64,000 nt of DNA. It comes from Martinezella rhizogenes (GTDB taxonomy: Bacteria; Pseudomonadota; Alphaproteobacteria; Rhizobiales; Rhizobiaceae). Shown here piece by piece: positions 27,111 to 35,823 of the stretch. Under the pieces are notes generated by a model, which was given only the letters and a program-made list of their open reading frames with translations, searched no databases and had not been told where the DNA came from. Made by a program: the position numbers and the translations under genes. Where the stretch lies: contig JAAMEZ010000014.1 in NCBI GenBank assembly GCA_013322215.1, forward strand, positions 390,732-454,731, written 5' to 3'. Each line of letters opens with the position of its first letter. Within the stretch, counting starts at the first letter, position 1.

Positions 27111-28298
27111 ATGCGGGTAGCGATCGTGCATTATTGGCTGGTGTCGATGCGGGGCGGAGAAAAAGTGGTCGAGGCTCTCTGCGACATGTATCCGGACGCC
27201 GATATCTTCACTCTCGTCTATGATGAAAGCCGTGTCTCCGAGAAGATCCGCAGACACAAGATTTTCACCTCCTTCCTTCAGCGGATTCCGGGCGCCGCCA
27301 AGACCTACCAATCGCTGCTGCCGCTGATGCCCTTCGCATTGGAGAGCTTCGACCTTACCGGCTACGATCTGATCATTTCCAGCGAATCAGGCCCGGCCAA
27401 GGGCATTATCCCGCCGCCGGGGGCAACGCATGTCTGCTATTGCCACTCCCCCATGCGCTATCTTTGGGATCACTATCACTTCTATCGATCCCATGCGGGC
27501 CTAGCATCCCGGCTCTTATTGCCGATGCTGGCGCCGTTGCTGCGCTCCTGGGACGTCAATACGAGCATGCGGGTCGACCGCTTCGTCGCCAACTCGCATC
27601 ATGTCTGCGACCGCATCGGCAAATATTATCGGCGGCCCGCGACGGTGGTCTATCCGCCCGTCAATGTCGATGATTTCATGCCGGCGCCGTCGATCGAGGA
27701 TTTTTATCTCTGCGCCGGCCAGCTGGTTCCCTACAAGCGGATCGATCTGGCGGTGAAGGCCTTTACCCGGATGAATCGCCAGCTGGTCGTTATCGGCGAA
27801 GGCAGCGAAGCAGAGGGGTTGAAGCGCATCGCCGGTCCCTCGATCACTTTCCTCGGCCGGACCCCATTTCCAATATTGAAGGAAAAGCTTGCGCGCTGCC
27901 GTGCACTGATCTTCCCCGGCGAGGAAGACTTCGGCATGGTTCCGGTGGAAGCGATGGCAAGCGGGCGGCCCGTTATCGCTTACGGAAGCGGCGGAGCGCT
28001 GGAAACCGTCGCACCGGGGGTGACCGGCATTCTCTTCGATCAGCAGTCTGTCGACGCCCTGATCAAGGCGGTGATCGATTTCGAGGCCATACAGCACCGC
28101 TTTCACCCGGAAACACTGCAATCGCATGCAGAACAGTTCAGCCGGCGCAAATTCATCGCAGCCATGCAAGCGATCATCAATGAGGAGCTGCTGATCCGCA
28201 AGGCCGCAAGGCTGCGGAGCCACCCTGCCGTTCAAACAGGTCGCGAAACGCAATTGCCGGTACTTGCGATGGAGCCGCACAGCAGGACACTTCAGTAA
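27111..28298 (+). CDS. glycosyltransferase family 4 (mannosyltransferase-like)
   Basis: A 395-residue GT-B enzyme. The N-terminus reads MRVAIVHYWLVSMRGGEKVVE, with the glycine-rich loop in MRGGE; the middle has CYCHSPMRYLWDHY and the acceptor-side VANSHHVCDRIGKYY; the C-terminal half has GQLVPYKRIDLAV and FPGEEDFGMVPVEAMASGRP, which holds the EX7E motif. This pattern is common in enzymes annotated as mannosyl- or fucosyltransferases of exopolysaccharide clusters. ATG 27111 has a strong GGAGGGA 6 bases upstream. It is transcribed away from the export operon. Confidence 0.92.
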   Translation: MRVAIVHYWLVSMRGGEKVVEALCDMYPDADIFTLVYDESRVSEKIRRHKIFTSFLQRIPGAAKTYQSLLPLMPFALESFDLTGYDLIISSESGPAKGIIPPPGATHVCYCHSPMRYLWDHYHFYRSHAGLASRLLLPMLAPLLRSWDVNTSMRVDRFVANSHHVCDRIGKYYRRPATVVYPPVNVDDFMPAPSIEDFYLCAGQLVPYKRIDLAVKAFTRMNRQLVVIGEGSEAEGLKRIAGPSITFLGRTPFPILKEKLARCRALIFPGEEDFGMVPVEAMASGRPVIAYGSGGALETVAPGVTGILFDQQSVDALIKAVIDFEAIQHRFHPETLQSHAEQFSRRKFIAAMQAIINEELLIRKAARLRSHPAVQTGRETQLPVLAMEPHSRTLQ

Positions 28299-28711
28299 AA
28301 GCCCCGGGGCACCGGCTACCCGGCCTCGATCGGAAACGAACCGCAAAAGAAGCGCTGACGGCGAGGCATGGTCCGCGAATCAACCACGGAGCAATCGAAA
28401 CCACCCGACGGAAGCGCTACAACCGCCGCACTGCCTCCATTCCAGGAATACAATCTTCTTGCGCTCGGAATGAAACAGATGATGTCGCCGCGGTCGATTT
28501 AATCTGCACATGTCTTAGCAATCATTGCTAAATATGAAGATCTCGTAATATATTCGCTTAAAGCGGCTGTCGCCTTCTGGTAAGTTATGACTTGCGCCCG
28601 CACGCTCGATGAGACTGCGATCGTTGATATGCATGCTCCGATGCGAACGGACCAGTTCAAACTGGACAATGGCCGGATTTTGCGTGGCCGGCTTGGGGAG
28701 GACGAGGCCAT
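28299..28711. other. intergenic region, 413 bp, promoter region of the signalling operon
   Basis: I see no credible coding frame here. The region holds the 17-bp perfect palindrome at 28515-28531, followed by AT-rich DNA (around 28531-28560) that could contain the promoter of the downstream GGDEF/EAL operon. Confidence 0.55.
28515..28531. promoter_or_regulatory. perfect 17-bp palindrome, operator candidate
   Basis: TTAGCAATCATTGCTAA has two perfect 8-bp arms around a central C. It lies about 180 bases upstream of the GGDEF/EAL start in an otherwise plain intergenic region. The size and symmetry suit a dimeric regulator. The protein that binds it is not identified. Confidence 0.55.
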
Positions 28712-30415
28712 ATGCCCGAGAACCGAGTGGATCGGTCGCAGCGAATTCCATATGAGTCCGAATCCGACACCGGTTTAGAGGCGGTGATTTCGCTTTGGGA
28801 TCTCGATCTCAGGCTGCTCGATTCCTCCAAGAGCTTCAAAGAGCATGTCGGCCTTCCGCCCCGGAACGAGGTGACGCTGTGGGAGGCCTACCCTGCGCTT
28901 GCAAAACCGGCGCTTGCCGAGCTCATCCATCAGGTAATCGATACCGGGGAACCGCGCACGATCCCGCTCGACGATCCAAGGCGTGGAAAACGCAACTTCC
29001 TCGTCTCCTATATCCGGGTGGGGCTCCTGATTGTCGAAATCAATGGAGCAGGCACGAATGAGAGCCAACCATCCGAAGACAATGAAAAAGCGCGGCTCAT
29101 CCATCAGGCAACGCACGATGCATTGACCGGATTGCCCAATCGCCGCCAATTCAGCGCGGCGCTGGCGCAATTGCTGCCGGCGAGCGGCAAGATTGGGCCG
29201 GCGCTGATGCAGCTCGACCTCGATGACTTCAAGCCCGTCAACGACACTCTGGGCCACGGCGCCGGCGACATCGTGCTGAAGCTCGCGGCTGAAAGAATCA
29301 AGGAAGCACTCGGCCATCGCGGAACGGTCTACCGTCTCGCCGGCGATGAGTTCGCCATCATCCAGGTCGGTCCGCAGCGGGCCTTCGAGGCGGAGCGGCT
29401 GGCGGATGCGCTGGTGGCCGAATTCAAGAAGCCGTTCACGGTCAACGGCATCTCCCTCTTCGTCGGCGTCAGCGTGGGGATCGCAATCGCGCCGCGCGAC
29501 GGCAATGAGGGGGAACAGCTGATGAAGGCTGCCGATGTCGCCCTTTATGCCGCCAAGAAAGAGGGACGACGGCGGGCGCGAACTTTCGATCCGGCCATGC
29601 TGATCGTGGTCGAACAAAGGGAGCTTCTGCGGCGCAGCCTGCGCGTCGCGCTGCAGCGTGACGAGTTCTTCATCGAATATCAGCCGCTGGTGGAGCCACC
29701 GTCCAATGTGGTCGGCTTCGAGGCGCTGCTGCGCTGGCGGCATCCGACCCTCGGGATCATTCCGCCGGCCGCTTTCATTCCCATGGCGGAAGCCGACGGC
29801 CTCATGCGCGAAATCGGCCAGTGGATGCTGGAGGAAGCCTGCCGCGAGGCCCTGGCATGGCCGGCGCACTATACGCTTGCTGTCAACCTTTCTCCGGCGG
29901 AGTTCCTGACGCCAGGCCTGACCGATCGCATCTCTCAAACGCTTGATATCGTCGGATTCCCGGCCGAACGCCTGGAACTGGAAATCACCGAAGGCGTGCT
30001 TCTGGAACGCACCACCAACAATCTGGACACGCTGAACACGCTGAACGTGCTCGGCATCCAGATTTCCCTCGATGATTTCGGCACGGAATATTCCTCGCTC
30101 AGCTATCTCAAGAATTTTCCCTTCGATACGATCAAGATCGATCGCTATTTCATCAGGGATCTTTTGCAGGATAGCAAAAGCCAAACCATCGTGCGCTCCG
30201 TGATCGGCCTCGCCCACGGTCTGGACATGCGGGTGACCGCAGAGGGTGTCGAAACGCAGCAGCAGGCGGCCTGGCTCCAGCAGGAAGGCTGCGACCGCTT
30301 GCAGGGCTATAGCATCAGCCCTCCGCTCAGCGCCGACAAGCTCGATGATTTCATAAGGCAGGGTGCGCGCAGTCAATCGGCCGCGACATTCGACGAATAT
30401 CACGCCAGTCCGTGA
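28712..30415 (+). CDS. PAS-GGDEF-EAL cyclic-di-GMP protein
   Basis: A 567-residue cytoplasmic protein. Residues about 20-110 look like a PAS-type sensor (LWDLDLRLLDSSKSFKEH is the typical PAS-7-like start). The GGDEF domain (about 130-290) reads RLAGDEF; the first Gly is Ala, a variant still active in some cyclases. No RxxD inhibitory site precedes it. The EAL domain (about 305-555) has FEALLRW, LEITEGV, AEGVETQ and KIDRYFI; the loop motif reads DDFGTEYSSL, with Glu where Gly is usual. A phosphodiesterase with a modulating GGDEF is the safest reading. GGGGAGG and GAGG precede ATG 28712. It is 44 bases upstream of, and likely co-transcribed with, the partner-switching genes. Confidence 0.92.
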   Translation: MPENRVDRSQRIPYESESDTGLEAVISLWDLDLRLLDSSKSFKEHVGLPPRNEVTLWEAYPALAKPALAELIHQVIDTGEPRTIPLDDPRRGKRNFLVSYIRVGLLIVEINGAGTNESQPSEDNEKARLIHQATHDALTGLPNRRQFSAALAQLLPASGKIGPALMQLDLDDFKPVNDTLGHGAGDIVLKLAAERIKEALGHRGTVYRLAGDEFAIIQVGPQRAFEAERLADALVAEFKKPFTVNGISLFVGVSVGIAIAPRDGNEGEQLMKAADVALYAAKKEGRRRARTFDPAMLIVVEQRELLRRSLRVALQRDEFFIEYQPLVEPPSNVVGFEALLRWRHPTLGIIPPAAFIPMAEADGLMREIGQWMLEEACREALAWPAHYTLAVNLSPAEFLTPGLTDRISQTLDIVGFPAERLELEITEGVLLERTTNNLDTLNTLNVLGIQISLDDFGTEYSSLSYLKNFPFDTIKIDRYFIRDLLQDSKSQTIVRSVIGLAHGLDMRVTAEGVETQQQAAWLQQEGCDRLQGYSISPPLSADKLDDFIRQGARSQSAATFDEYHASP

Positions 30416-30459
30416 GTTTCTGAAGCGCGTTTCATTCGGGAATTTCTCGAGGGGTTACC

Positions 30460-30969
30460 ATGGAAGAGGTGCAAGTGGACGCGGCTTTCAAGCCATTGCT
30501 TGAACTGCAGATGGAGATGGCAACCCTGGTGGCGGACTGGTCGCATTGCGACCAATGCGCCGCTTATGTGGCCCGCATGGTCAGCCACGATCGCCACGAT
30601 CCCATCCGCCATGCTAACCTGCTTTCGGCAGCCTTGAACGAACTCTTCGAGATGTCGTTCCACACCAGAGAGAGCGACGGTGCTCTTACCTGCCGCTTCT
30701 ATCGAAACGGCCCGACCGAGCGGATCGAATTGACCTTTCCCTGCTCGGCCGAGCAATGCAATTCATATGAGGCGATCGTCAAGCGCATCGGAAACGGCCA
30801 GGCGCTTACGAACTATCTCGATGTCATCACCGATGATGCCGCGCGTGCCGAGCATGCGATCCTTTTAGGCCTTGCCGTCAATTACGATGCCAATATCGAG
30901 CTGTCCGGTCAGGATAGAGGAATGATGACTTTCGTGGTGGATCTCGCGCTCGAAAGGCTACTCAATTGA
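30460..30969 (+). CDS. HATPase-like regulator related to slr1658/DUF6272 proteins, probably degenerate
   Basis: A 169-residue cytoplasmic protein. Its pattern resembles the 184-residue protein at 34503 in this operon: both have an NEL motif at the start of a helix (here ALNELFEMSF, there [10 protein letters not shown]) and a closing acidic-to-hydrophobic tail. The Asn that binds Mg-ATP in GHKL ATPases (EN in the second protein) is Met here, so kinase activity is doubtful. Its TGA overlaps the TTG start of the STAS-methyltransferase by 4 bases. I infer a binding partner for that STAS domain. Family assignment rests on pattern, not on a search. Confidence 0.6.
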   Translation: MEEVQVDAAFKPLLELQMEMATLVADWSHCDQCAAYVARMVSHDRHDPIRHANLLSAALNELFEMSFHTRESDGALTCRFYRNGPTERIELTFPCSAEQCNSYEAIVKRIGNGQALTNYLDVITDDAARAEHAILLGLAVNYDANIELSGQDRGMMTFVVDLALERLLN

Positions 30970-32141
30970 GCAACCTCTCCGTTAGCCGTTTCACGGCGCA
31001 ATTCGATGCCAATAATCAGGAATTCTCCCTGTCGGGAGTCCTCAGACCGCACTCGGTTGCCGAGCTTGCCGATGATCTCGCCCTGCTACGCAACGGCATC
31101 GAGACGGTGAACGGCGTCTGCTACATCAATCTAAAGCGCGTCACCCACATGAACAATACGGCGTTCCGTGCCCTGACGCATGTCCTTCTCGATGCCACGC
31201 GGTCGAGGCCGGATCTCAAACTGACAGTCGTCGCCTCGAGCGTCGTTGCATGGGCATCGCGACTGTTTCGCCATTTGAGCGATCTGTCGCCCAACATCAT
31301 CGTCGAGATCTACGATTCCGCCTTCTATCCCGGACAGACCTTCGTAGAGAACCAGAGCTTCATCCCGATCCTACGGACCCAGACGAAAATGACCTGGCGG
31401 CACGAGCGCGAGATATTGCCGCGGCACGGCCTTCGCGAGGGTTTGCATGTCGCCGACATCTGTTGCGGCATCGGCGATTTCGCCATGCTGCTGCGAAAGG
31501 ATTTCAAACCGGCGCGGATCGTTGCCCTCGACCATTCGGTGCCCAGCCTGGAATATGCCCGCAAAGTCGCTGATGATTTCGACGTCCAGGACATCGAATA
31601 TACCTATGGCGATGCATCCCAGATGCTGTTCGACAGCGACCAGTTCGATTTCGTGACTTGCCGGCATTCGCTGCAGATCTTCGACCGCCCGGATGTCCTG
31701 CTTCGGGAGCTCTATCGCATCTGCAAGCCGGGCGGCAGGGTCTACATCACCAACGAGAAGAACTCCCATTGTCTTGGCGAGCCCAGAGCCGACAGCATCC
31801 AATGGACCTATAACGAGGTCGCGAAGCTATTCGCTCACTTCGATATGGATGTCGAAATGGGTCCCAAGGGTCGCCGCATGCTGCTGGATGCCGGCTTCAA
31901 GGATGTGCGGATGGAAAGCTTCATGGTCACCAATCTCGATGGCGATCCCCAGGATTTCGCCGACATCATCACGGCATGGCAGAATGTCTATGCCGATGAA
32001 ATGGCGGTCAGAAGAGGGGATTCGGCCGCATTTATCGAGCGGTTCAAGCAAGGTTTTGCCGATCATATTTTTGCCGCGCTCCATCCAAGAGGCTATGCCG
32101 GCTGGCCGATCTGGGCTTCTTCGGGACAGAAACCGCTATGA
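30966..32141 (+). CDS. STAS-like domain fused to a class I SAM-dependent methyltransferase
   Basis: A 391-residue protein. Residues about 1-125 follow a STAS/slr1659-like layout (FSLSGVLRPHSVAELADDL, then YINLKRVTHMNNTAF), with Asn-Thr where the stand-alone STAS protein has Ser-Ser. Residues about 140-390 are a UbiE-like methyltransferase: motif I VADICCGIGDF, acidic motif II IVALDH, and FDFVTCRHSLQIF. The substrate is unknown. The TTG start at 30966 overlaps the upstream stop (TTGA), and its own TGA overlaps the ATG of the phosphatase gene (ATGA). A methyltransferase under a STAS switch is unusual; see findings. Confidence 0.82.
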   Translation: MSNLSVSRFTAQFDANNQEFSLSGVLRPHSVAELADDLALLRNGIETVNGVCYINLKRVTHMNNTAFRALTHVLLDATRSRPDLKLTVVASSVVAWASRLFRHLSDLSPNIIVEIYDSAFYPGQTFVENQSFIPILRTQTKMTWRHEREILPRHGLREGLHVADICCGIGDFAMLLRKDFKPARIVALDHSVPSLEYARKVADDFDVQDIEYTYGDASQMLFDSDQFDFVTCRHSLQIFDRPDVLLRELYRICKPGGRVYITNEKNSHCLGEPRADSIQWTYNEVAKLFAHFDMDVEMGPKGRRMLLDAGFKDVRMESFMVTNLDGDPQDFADIITAWQNVYADEMAVRRGDSAAFIERFKQGFADHIFAALHPRGYAGWPIWASSGQKPL

Positions 32142-34498
32142 CAGACGCGCCAATCGCCAAGCAACGGCTGGGCCTACGCTCCTTTCGCGCCAAATTTCTG
32201 CTCGTCGTCGGAGGAGCCGTTCTCTTCGACCTGCTCGTCAGCGGCGGCCTCGCGCTGTGGAACGTCCAGCGTCTTTCGCGCAATGCCACGACGGAGGTGG
32301 GACAAGGCCTCGAGAAAGCGAGCCAGGATTACATCGGCTCCTATGCGGATTCGACCGCTGCAGAAGCCGGTTTGCTGATCGACCAGGTCCATTCCGATGT
32401 GAAGGCGCTGGCGGGCGTGCTGCAGGGGCAGATCGACAATCCGACAAGGAGCGGCGATGTCGGCGCCGCCATGAGCAAGGCTTCTCCAGGCGCCGTAACG
32501 GTGACCTACGATCCGACCGGCCAATGGGCGCAAAACCTACCCGGAACGCCCTCGGTCGTCAGCGTCTGGGGTTACCTGCTGGACAAGGATCACCGCCCCC
32601 TGCCTCAGGTACAGGCCGACATTGAATGGAGCGCCGTGCTTGATCTGGTCGCCCCTTCCCTGCTGCATAATGGCGCCTCGAAGCTTCAGATGTATTATAT
32701 CGGCCCAAGGGAACGTCCGATTTTCCGGACCGCGCCCTATACGACGCAGGCACAGACGTTCGACCGGCTCTATCCCGGCCACAACAGCTCCGATTTTTGG
32801 ACATTCTTCTTTCCAGGCCTCTACGAATCCTGGCAGCAATGGGCCTCCAACCCCTCATCGCGCCCTGTTGCCGATTACATCACCCAGACGGCTCCCTATA
32901 CCGACGCCATCACCGGCAAGCTGATCGTCAGCTTTTTTCATCCGCTCTGGACGCCGGATCGGCATCATGTAGCCGGTGCGGCCGGCGCCGATATCACGCT
33001 CACGCAACTTGCCGAAATCGTTGAGCATGTGAAAGTTGCTCAGACCGGGTTCGGCTTCCTCGCCATGTCGAATGGCAATGTCGTCGCAATCAATCCCGTG
33101 GGCGAGAAGGTCATCGGCTTGCGCGCCGCCAACGATGCTGCCGCCAAGGGCGTCACCGGCGTCGATCGATCCCTGCGCAACAGCACGCAAACGGCGATCA
33201 CCAAGCTGCCGCTCGATGCCGATGGCGTGATTCAACATATCACCCTCAGCGAAGGGGGAGATGACGTTCCCTACCTCGTGGTCGTCAAGCAATTGCACCC
33301 GACCAATCTCTGGGTGGATGGGCCGGTTCAACGCGAAGTCATGTCGCTCGGGATAGTCGTTCCAGAGCGCGAGATCTATGCCTCGCTCATTGCCGCCAAA
33401 GATGAGATATCGCGGGCGACCAACCGCATCCTGCTCTACCAGATCATGGCTGTCCTGGTGTCGTTGATGATCGTCACGGCGGCGGTCTTCGCAGCCTCGA
33501 AGCGCGTCACCAGCGGCATCAGCGCGCTGGCGAGCGCTGCCAAGCGCATACAGGCAAAGGATTACTCGGTCAGGGTCGATATCTCGACCAGGGACGAGGT
33601 GGCGGAGGCCGGCGTTGCATTCAACCGGATGGCAGAGGATATCAGCTTTCACACCGAAAACCTCGAAAAGCTTGTTTCGGACCGAACCAAGGAGATTGAG
33701 GCGGCCAAGGAGGAGATTTCGACCCTCAACAACCAGCTGAAAAACGAAAACCTGCGGCTGGGTGCCGAGCTCAATGTCGCCAAGCAAATCCAGCTCATGG
33801 TCCTGCCGCGGGCCAAGGAACTGACGGCAATCAAGCATCTGGAAATAGCTGCCTACATGCGCCCGGCCGACGAAGTCGGCGGCGATTACTATGATGTTCT
33901 GCAGAACGGAAACAACCTCAAGATCGGCATCGGCGACGTGACCGGCCATGGGCTGGAGAGCGGCGTGCTGATGCTGATGGTGCAATCGATCGCCCGCGCC
34001 CTGCAGGAAGCGGGCGAGATGGACCCGGCAAAGTTCCTGACCGATCTCAACCGCGCGATCTTCAAGAACATCGAACGGACAAGGACGGATAAGCATCTTA
34101 CCTTGTCCTTCCTCGACTATGACGGCGAGAGATTGACCATATCGGGCCAGCACGAGGATATGATCATCATTCGCCAGGACGGCAAGGTGGAGCGGATAGA
34201 CACCGGCGATCTCGGTCTTCCCGTCGGCCTCGAGCCTGACATAGCCCCCTTTATCGATACGCGGCAAATACCCTTCGAAAAAGGCGACATGGTTGTCCTG
34301 CATACCGACGGCGTCACCGAAGCGGAAAATTCAAAGGGCGAACTGTTCGGCTTCGATAGGCTTTTGGAGGATGCCCGCCGCCTGCATGGCGGGACTGCGG
34401 AAGAAGTCGTCGAGGGCATACTCGACGATTTGATGGCTTACATCGGGACCCATAAGATCCATGACGATATTACCCTTGTGGTGATGCGGCACAGGTGA
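32138..34498 (+). CDS. membrane Cache-HAMP-PP2C (SpoIIE/RsbU-type) phosphatase
   Basis: A 786-residue inner-membrane protein. First span about 18-38, periplasmic Cache-type sensor about 40-420, second span about 432-455, HAMP about 460-510 (ISALASAAKRIQAKDYSV), coiled coil about 515-555, then a SpoIIE/PP2C domain. The phosphatase metal residues are present: EVGGDYYD, IGDVTGHGLESG, LHTDGVTEA and the closing HDDITLVV. It should dephosphorylate a STAS-domain protein in response to a periplasmic signal. The gene sits between the two HATPase/STAS pairs, so either STAS protein may be its substrate. Confidence 0.93.
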   Translation: MTDAPIAKQRLGLRSFRAKFLLVVGGAVLFDLLVSGGLALWNVQRLSRNATTEVGQGLEKASQDYIGSYADSTAAEAGLLIDQVHSDVKALAGVLQGQIDNPTRSGDVGAAMSKASPGAVTVTYDPTGQWAQNLPGTPSVVSVWGYLLDKDHRPLPQVQADIEWSAVLDLVAPSLLHNGASKLQMYYIGPRERPIFRTAPYTTQAQTFDRLYPGHNSSDFWTFFFPGLYESWQQWASNPSSRPVADYITQTAPYTDAITGKLIVSFFHPLWTPDRHHVAGAAGADITLTQLAEIVEHVKVAQTGFGFLAMSNGNVVAINPVGEKVIGLRAANDAAAKGVTGVDRSLRNSTQTAITKLPLDADGVIQHITLSEGGDDVPYLVVVKQLHPTNLWVDGPVQREVMSLGIVVPEREIYASLIAAKDEISRATNRILLYQIMAVLVSLMIVTAAVFAASKRVTSGISALASAAKRIQAKDYSVRVDISTRDEVAEAGVAFNRMAEDISFHTENLEKLVSDRTKEIEAAKEEISTLNNQLKNENLRLGAELNVAKQIQLMVLPRAKELTAIKHLEIAAYMRPADEVGGDYYDVLQNGNNLKIGIGDVTGHGLESGVLMLMVQSIARALQEAGEMDPAKFLTDLNRAIFKNIERTRTDKHLTLSFLDYDGERLTISGQHEDMIIIRQDGKVERIDTGDLGLPVGLEPDIAPFIDTRQIPFEKGDMVVLHTDGVTEAENSKGELFGFDRLLEDARRLHGGTAEEVVEGILDDLMAYIGTHKIHDDITLVVMRHR

Positions 34499-34502
34499 GG
34501 AG

Positions 34503-35057
34503 ATGACAACAGCAACTTTCGGCAAGGAACATCTGGTTTCGTTCGACGGCACCAATGCCCTTCGCATTCGCCTGCTCGACGGCCCCCTTCATCTGGCATG
34601 GCGCCATTCGGCCATGACATCCGACTTTATCGCGGAGACGATGGCGCTCAGTTTCCGTGACTCGGAGCGCCAATACAAGACGGTGCGGCACGACATCGGT
34701 TATCTGACCAATGAGCTCATCGAAAATTCCATCAAGTTCCGCGCCTCGGGCGAGATCCTTATCGAAGCGCTGAGAGATGCCCATCATTTCAGGATGCGGA
34801 TCGTGAACCTGATCGACCGTGAAGCGACTGACCGTTTCCAGCAATTATTGCTTAGGGTTACGGCCGGTGATCCCGGCGATCTCCTGATAGAGCAGATCGA
34901 GGCAAGCGTTCTTGCCGGCGACGATGCATCCGGGTTAGGACTGTTGACCTTGATGAGCGACTACCAGGTTCAATTGGCCTGGCATTTCGATGAGGATGGT
35001 CCGCACAAGCGGATTAGACTGCAAACCTATGCCGCGATGGCGATTTCATCGGCGTGA
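34503..35057 (+). CDS. HATPase-like kinase-type regulator, slr1658/DUF6272 type
   Basis: A 184-residue protein with the N-box-like [13 protein letters not shown] (Asn present) and a glycine-containing [13 protein letters not shown] loop that could form the ATP lid. It is most like the slr1658-type family, which resembles anti-sigma-factor kinases (RsbW-like). It would phosphorylate or sequester the STAS protein encoded next. ATG 34503 lies 4 bases past the phosphatase stop, with GTGAGGAG upstream. The 3' end overlaps an alternative GTG start of the next gene. Confidence 0.75.
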   Translation: MTTATFGKEHLVSFDGTNALRIRLLDGPLHLAWRHSAMTSDFIAETMALSFRDSERQYKTVRHDIGYLTNELIENSIKFRASGEILIEALRDAHHFRMRIVNLIDREATDRFQQLLLRVTAGDPGDLLIEQIEASVLAGDDASGLGLLTLMSDYQVQLAWHFDEDGPHKRIRLQTYAAMAISSA

Positions 35058-35074
35058 ACCCGCGAGAGGCCTTT

Positions 35075-35413
35075 ATGGAAATCAAAGAAGAAGCATTCCG
35101 CGTCTGGTCCGAAGGCAGTACTTTATATTTTGACGGCACCATGCGTCTGGCTGGTCCCGATGCCTATGCGCCGGTCTATGATCTGGCCAGAACGATCCTT
35201 CATGGGGGTGGAGGCAAAGCAACTTTCGATCTGACCGGCCTGCAATTCTTGAATTCTTCCGGCATCAACCTGCTTGCCAAACTGACGATAGAGGCACGCA
35301 AGCATCCGGATATCCACCTCACCGTCTGTGGCTCCTCGCAAATTCCCTGGCAGATGAAATCGTTGCCAAACCTGAAAAAGCTGCATCCACGCCTGGATTT
35401 GCGCCTGACCTAG
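35075..35413 (+). CDS. STAS-like anti-sigma-antagonist-type protein, slr1659 type
   Basis: A 112-residue protein with the STAS core: [20 protein letters not shown], in which Ser-Ser is the expected phosphorylation site. It is the natural partner of the HATPase-like protein before it and a likely substrate of the PP2C phosphatase. I chose ATG 35075 because GAGAGG lies 5 bases before it; an in-frame GTG at 35054 overlapping the upstream stop would add 7 residues. It is the last gene of the operon, and the 26-bp stem-loop at 35457-35482 follows. Confidence 0.8.
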   Translation: MEIKEEAFRVWSEGSTLYFDGTMRLAGPDAYAPVYDLARTILHGGGGKATFDLTGLQFLNSSGINLLAKLTIEARKHPDIHLTVCGSSQIPWQMKSLPNLKKLHPRLDLRLT

Positions 35414-35456
35414 GCCGCAAACGCTCACGCCGTTGATCCTGGGTGCTCCCTCGGGG

Positions 35457-35482
35457 TGTCCGAGAGCTCATCCGCTCGGACA
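35457..35482 (+). terminator. stem-loop after the signalling operon
   Basis: TGTCCGAG and CTCGGACA form perfect 8-bp arms around a 10-base loop, 43 bases past the last stop. There is no T-run after it, so it may be a weak or Rho-assisted end. Confidence 0.4.
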
Positions 35483-35807
35483 TTCGGCTTATGGGGATAT
35501 CCGCCTACAAAATCTCAGATAAGCCACTGCGCTTTTGTCGCTGTTGCGCCGCGCTCGGGCAACGAAAGCTTGCTGGAGAAGAGGCGCGTCGTGACACAAC
35601 ATATTGCGGGGGTTTGTTGGAAACCGGATTTCGGTTAGCTCCCCCTTACGCCTATCGGCCTTTCCGAGCGAGCATAAATTACAATATTCAAAAATATACT
35701 CTATCTATCTTCAAATATAAAAGTATATATCAATTTCCGAATAATAATTAACGGCTATTCAAATAATTTAACGTATATTATTTTTTGTCTTCCGCACTTA
35801 TATTTGC

Positions 35808-35823
35808 GTCCATAAAAATGGAC
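35808..35823. promoter_or_regulatory. 16-bp inverted repeat in AT-rich promoter region
   Basis: GTCCATAAAAATGGAC has perfect 6-bp arms around AAAA, 170 bases before the first gene of the polysaccharide operon. It is a candidate operator; the binding protein is not known. Confidence 0.45.

Noticed and set aside
28775..30403. Minus-strand open frame of 542 codons
   Set aside because: It mirrors the GGDEF/EAL gene, whose motifs and ribosome binding site are clear.
32855..34303. Minus-strand open frame of 482 codons
   Set aside because: It mirrors the PP2C phosphatase gene and shows no protein-like motifs.
35443..35751. Plus-strand open frame in the AT-rich region
   Set aside because: It begins in a stem-loop region, has no ribosome binding site and ends in low-complexity sequence typical of a promoter region.
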